From Peromyscus leucopus (Eukaryota; Chordata; Mammalia; Rodentia; Cricetidae): a DNA stretch of 64,000 bases. Shown here in pieces: positions 60,485-64,000 of the stretch. The stretch is taken from NCBI RefSeq assembly GCF_004664715.2, contig NC_051075.1:33500504-33564503 (forward strand), read 5' to 3'. The number at the start of each line of letters is the position of its first letter. Positions within the stretch are counted from its first letter, which is position 1. The notes beneath the pieces were generated by a model, which did not search any database, was not told where the DNA came from, and saw nothing but the letters and a program-made list of their open reading frames with translations. The position numbers and the translations under genes are program-made.

Positions 60485-61670
60485 TATATTTGACATATAA
60501 TCTTAATTTGAGTTCTGAGATTCATTTCTTTTGACTTCAAACATAAACAGCAATGTGTGTCATCTATTAACATCCAAGAGAAATTTAATGTCAGCTTGAT
60601 CTTAGGAGATGGTTTGAACACCTGTGAGTAGACTGGGTTTTTTATTTGTTTGTTGTTATTTTTGTCTCTTTCAATGTACGAGATTTGTGTTTATTGTGTT
60701 GACTCCTTTTAACACTAATTTCAGAACTGACTCATCATAGAATTGCTGTCAGAGTTATCCAGATGAGTAAAAAGTATCTAAACAAAGGCATTTAAACCTC
60801 TCCCCAAATTGACATGAAAGACACTCTCTCTCATAGCACAGTAGCAAAATGCTTTCCAAACCTCCTAAATCCAATATGACTTTAGTAAAGTTTCATTCTT
60901 GTTTCTCTGTTGTAATAGTTTAAAATTATTTTATAATAAGAATTGCTTGTACCTTGGCTTTGTAAGGAAAGAGAGTGGACTTGGGAGAAGTTGGGAGAGA
61001 GGTAAATATAATCAAAACCCACTGCACAACATCCTCAAAGAACTAATTTTAAAAAGAGTTGATTTATTTAATTATAAATAGTTTAGAAGTTGTAAAGATG
61101 TAGCTAGGTAATAACAAAATGCCTAATAAGATTCCCTAGAAATTCTAATGGTGGCATTTTCAATAAGTAGGAAAAGGTGGAGTGAAATTGTGAAGTAATT
61201 TGGAGTTAAAGTGAATATGTTCATACCTTCAAGCTCTAAAGCCAAATTAAAGATATTCTCACGAAGAACTCCAAGAAAATAGAAAGTGTGAGTTATGGAC
61301 ATCATTTAATTAAAGGCTTGTCTTCTAAAATCATACTGATTTATCTTTTTTGAGTCCTGGCTCATAGGCTGAAAAAGACAAATAGCTCAGAGCTTTCTTG
61401 CTACAGCTCCTCACGGGGGTTGGCACATTCTTATATGTAGGAAACAAGGAAGAGTTATTTAAAACTGTGAATCATTTCCTACTACATGAGCCAACTAAGG
61501 AAATGCCATTTAAACATGTCATATGAAGCAGCAACATCTTCTCTCGTCAATAATAATTTCCCCAAAATAAAATTGACAACATCTGGTCTTGATTTGATTC
61601 CTAGCTTTTCAGAAATACTTACTTTTATGATAATTAATATTTTTAAAAAACTAGTTATATTATATATTTA
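60485..61670. other. Unique sequence, nothing recognised
   Basis: AT-rich with short frames only. Confidence 0.5.
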
Positions 61671-61674
61671 TTTT

Positions 61675-61840
61675 TGTGTGTATGTGCGTATGTAAGTATG
61701 TGTGTACTGTTAATTATGCACATGAAGATGAGAGGAAAATTTGCTGAAGCTTGCCTATGCCATATTCATAAGATTATCAGGGATGGAATTTAGGTGCCTA
61801 GGTTGACAAGTACCTTTCCCACTGAGACACCTCACTAGTT
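61675..61840 (-). mobile_element. B3-like (B2 superfamily) SINE
   Basis: A TG-rich start, then 'tgcctaggttgacaagtacc' and 'tttcccactgagacacctca' match the reverse complement of a B3-type tRNA-derived head. Confidence 0.6.
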
Positions 61841-63003
61841 TTAAATTCAAATGAAATCTAGTAGAATAAGCATCACCCAATGAAATCTTACTATATATAT
61901 ATTTGCCAAAAATAATAGAAATTAATTGGAATCTTTACCTATGGAATCTCATTTATTTTTATATTGATTAATTACAAATGTATACTTCAAAGTTGTCTTC
62001 TAATTCTGTGTTATTAATGGATGTTTTATGAGTGTTTTCATACATCAGTGTTGTTGATGGCTGATTACATTCTTTTTGTTCCCTACCAATTGAGCAGATC
62101 TATATGCTTAGTTATGTCTACAGTTAAGAATCCATGAAACTAATCAACCAACCTATAATCCATGAAAGTAAAAATAAGTATATTTATTTAAAAATATTAA
62201 TTTAGTATTTGTTATATATTACTTGTATGAAGTACAATAATATTTAAGAGATGTTCCTTTCCTTAAGAAGTGAAAATACCACTGCAAATTTAAGAGTAGA
62301 AAGGCCTAAAAATATCACACACTTAAAAATATCTCAAAGGCAGAGTGGTTATAAAGTTTAATATTGGGAAAGTCAAAGAGAAAAAAAACACATGGGAGTT
62401 GGATTTGTCAATTTCTTCTGTCTATATCACCTTGTTTCTCTGGTGATCATTCTATATTTCTAAACTTGAATGATGTTTTTAATGGGAACAGTGGAGAAAC
62501 AAACCTCTCATTCTAACCAAATGACCCTACCTAAGTCAAAATGTAAGGGCATTTGTAGCCAAAAAAATAATGATGTATCATGTAGGAGTTAGCACAAGGT
62601 AAAAGAAATTTTTAGGTACACTATATAACAGACGTGTAGGTGATAGGTACATAGATGGTTGACTAATAGGTCCTATGACCCGAGTGCACAAACTGGCTAA
62701 GATATTTCATGGTATGGGAAGTCATTTTAAGAATGAAAAGGGCCTGGACAAGTAACTAACTTTGGGTTTAGGTAAAAGTAAATTTTGGATACAAAACTGG
62801 AAGGGAAAAGTCAGGAATAACAACATAAAGTACCCTGATACAACTTTGTGGAGGCACCTAAGCGAGTTATTAGTTCATGTGAGCTTCAGAAAAAGTCATG
62901 GACTGGAGGAAAATTATATTTTCATTAAAACTTCTTATAAATTCAAAGATCTAAGAATATAGTACTTTATTAGCTTATATTAAGAAACAATTTATAGACT
63001 GAT
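61841..63003. other. AT-rich sequence, nothing recognised
   Basis: No coding or repeat signature that I can name. Confidence 0.5.
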
Positions 63004-63019
63004 AAGAAGTGATTCACAG

Positions 63020-63057
63020 CGCAAGGCCCTAGGTTCGGTCCTCAGCTCTGAAAAAAA
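63020..63057 (+). mobile_element. 5'-truncated ID SINE
   Basis: 'cgcaaggccctaggttcggt' and 'cctcagctctg' plus an A tail are the 3' half of a rodent ID (BC1-type) element. It is flanked by a perfect 16-bp duplication 'aagaagtgattcacag' (63004-63019 and 63058-63073). Confidence 0.92.
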
Positions 63058-63296
63058 AAGAAGTGATTCACAGTCATTTGATGCCATTTTATCAAATAAT
63101 AAAAAAGTATGCATTTATTTAATCAATGAGAAATTTATATACCAATTTTAATAACACTATAGGAAATGGAAAAATTCAGAGAAAACCAACATGTATCACA
63201 GTTCAGTTAGCATTCACTCCAAATTGCAGTTAGGTCATGTGACCTGAAATACTGTAATTATAAAACCTTAGATTGCCAAGACAAAAGACAATCAGT

Positions 63297-63362
63297 GTCT
63301 ATGGCCATACCACCCTGAATGCACCCAATCTCATCCAATCTTGGAAAGCTAAGATAAGCAGG
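63297..63362 (+). pseudogene. Truncated 5S rRNA pseudogene
   Basis: It begins 'gtctatggccataccaccct' and follows 5S rRNA through 'ggaaagctaag' with several C-to-T/G-to-A changes (for example 'gaatgcacccaatctcatcc'), a small insertion near 63352, and then stops. Roughly the first half of the ~120-base gene is present. The remainder, including most of the internal Pol III control region, is missing, so it is not a working gene. Confidence 0.92.
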
Positions 63363-64000
63363 TAATTATGTGAAATTTAGTCAGTTTAGTGAGTTCATTT
63401 TAGAGAATTATTAAAATGATTTGTGAGATTTACTGTCTTTGATGCTAACATGTAAATTATATTTACAATTTTATGAAATATACCTAAACGATACAGAATA
63501 ATATAATGAAGTGGTAAAACTTTTGTCCACAAGTATGTGAACATTAACATTCATAAAATGTATGACCAGGCTAATGTTTTTTTTTCCACCCAAAATACAT
63601 TTGTTGCATATCCAATAGGAAAACTAATATTAAGGCTATCTGTGGTGTGGTAAGGGAATCACACTTTATCCTATGACTCTCATATTAGTGGAAAATTGAA
63701 TTTTATGAATTAACCATAAACAAGCATTCTAAGCAAACCATAAATCACTAACACATAGATCGAAGCGACAATGTATGCTCTAGAGATTCTGGAACTGCAC
63801 TTGTTATGTCTTTTATTGACCATTCGCCTCCTCGGTCCTAGACAGACATCAAGTGGTTGCGTTGTTAACGTTAGTGTTAGAGGACAGTAGTTGATACATT
63901 TCACTGAAATTTTAACTTTGCTGTTGCTTCTATCTTTCTCACTACTCATATGATATTAACGTGCGCTTGCCTTCTATTTCCCCAGTTTTGATTTAGGGCT
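63363..64000. other. Unique sequence, nothing recognised
   Basis: No feature supported. A 79-codon reverse frame at 63710-63949 has no recognisable domain. Confidence 0.5.

Overview
The window is nuclear DNA from a rodent, most likely a cricetid (hamster, vole or deer-mouse group). The basis is B1 SINEs with a right half of the 'caggaaaggcgcaaagctac' type, together with B4, B3-like, ID and URR1 elements, rodent L1 3' ends and long CA/GATA/CCCT microsatellites. I see no host protein-coding gene, no convincing exon and no intact RNA gene. It reads as an AT-rich intergenic or deep-intronic stretch in which nearly all recognisable structure is mobile-element sequence. Repeat family names come from remembered consensus sequences and are given only where the resemblance is clear.

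Layout. 1-30588: AT-rich unique sequence with scattered fragments of old L1 3' ends (near 0.9, 2.3, 5.1, 6.2, 7.5, 12.5, 15.6-20.0 and 29.2 kb), B1/B4 SINEs, a MER5A-like fossil, two LTR-like pieces (11.3 and 13.2 kb), a B1 with a 14-bp target-site duplication (22.57 kb) and a B1 split by foreign sequence (28.7 kb). 30589-37817: a nearly full-length, recent L1 on the + strand. It has a GC-rich tandem-repeat 5' UTR, an ORF1 broken by one frameshift, an uninterrupted 1298-codon ORF2, a G-rich 3' UTR, a polyadenylation signal and a perfect 16-bp target-site duplication. It sits in an older L1 lying in the opposite direction. 37834-53785: old repeats, a 7 x 20-bp minisatellite (39.46 kb), and a B4 SINE carrying two abutting solo LTRs that share one 6-bp target sequence (41.5-42.3 kb). 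53790-60480: two old L1s on the - strand, one internally deleted and one interrupted by a third LTR with its own 6-bp duplication. 60.5-64 kb: unique sequence, a B3-like SINE, a short ID fragment with a 16-bp duplication and a truncated 5S rRNA pseudogene.

The only sequence that looks able to encode a working protein is ORF2 of the recent L1 (endonuclease plus reverse transcriptase). Its ORF1 would need trans-complementation. The points most worth following are the two-level tandem 5' UTR of this L1, the 8 x 24-bp octad repeat in its ORF1, the double LTR insertion with three copies of GGTTTC, and the chimeric B1.
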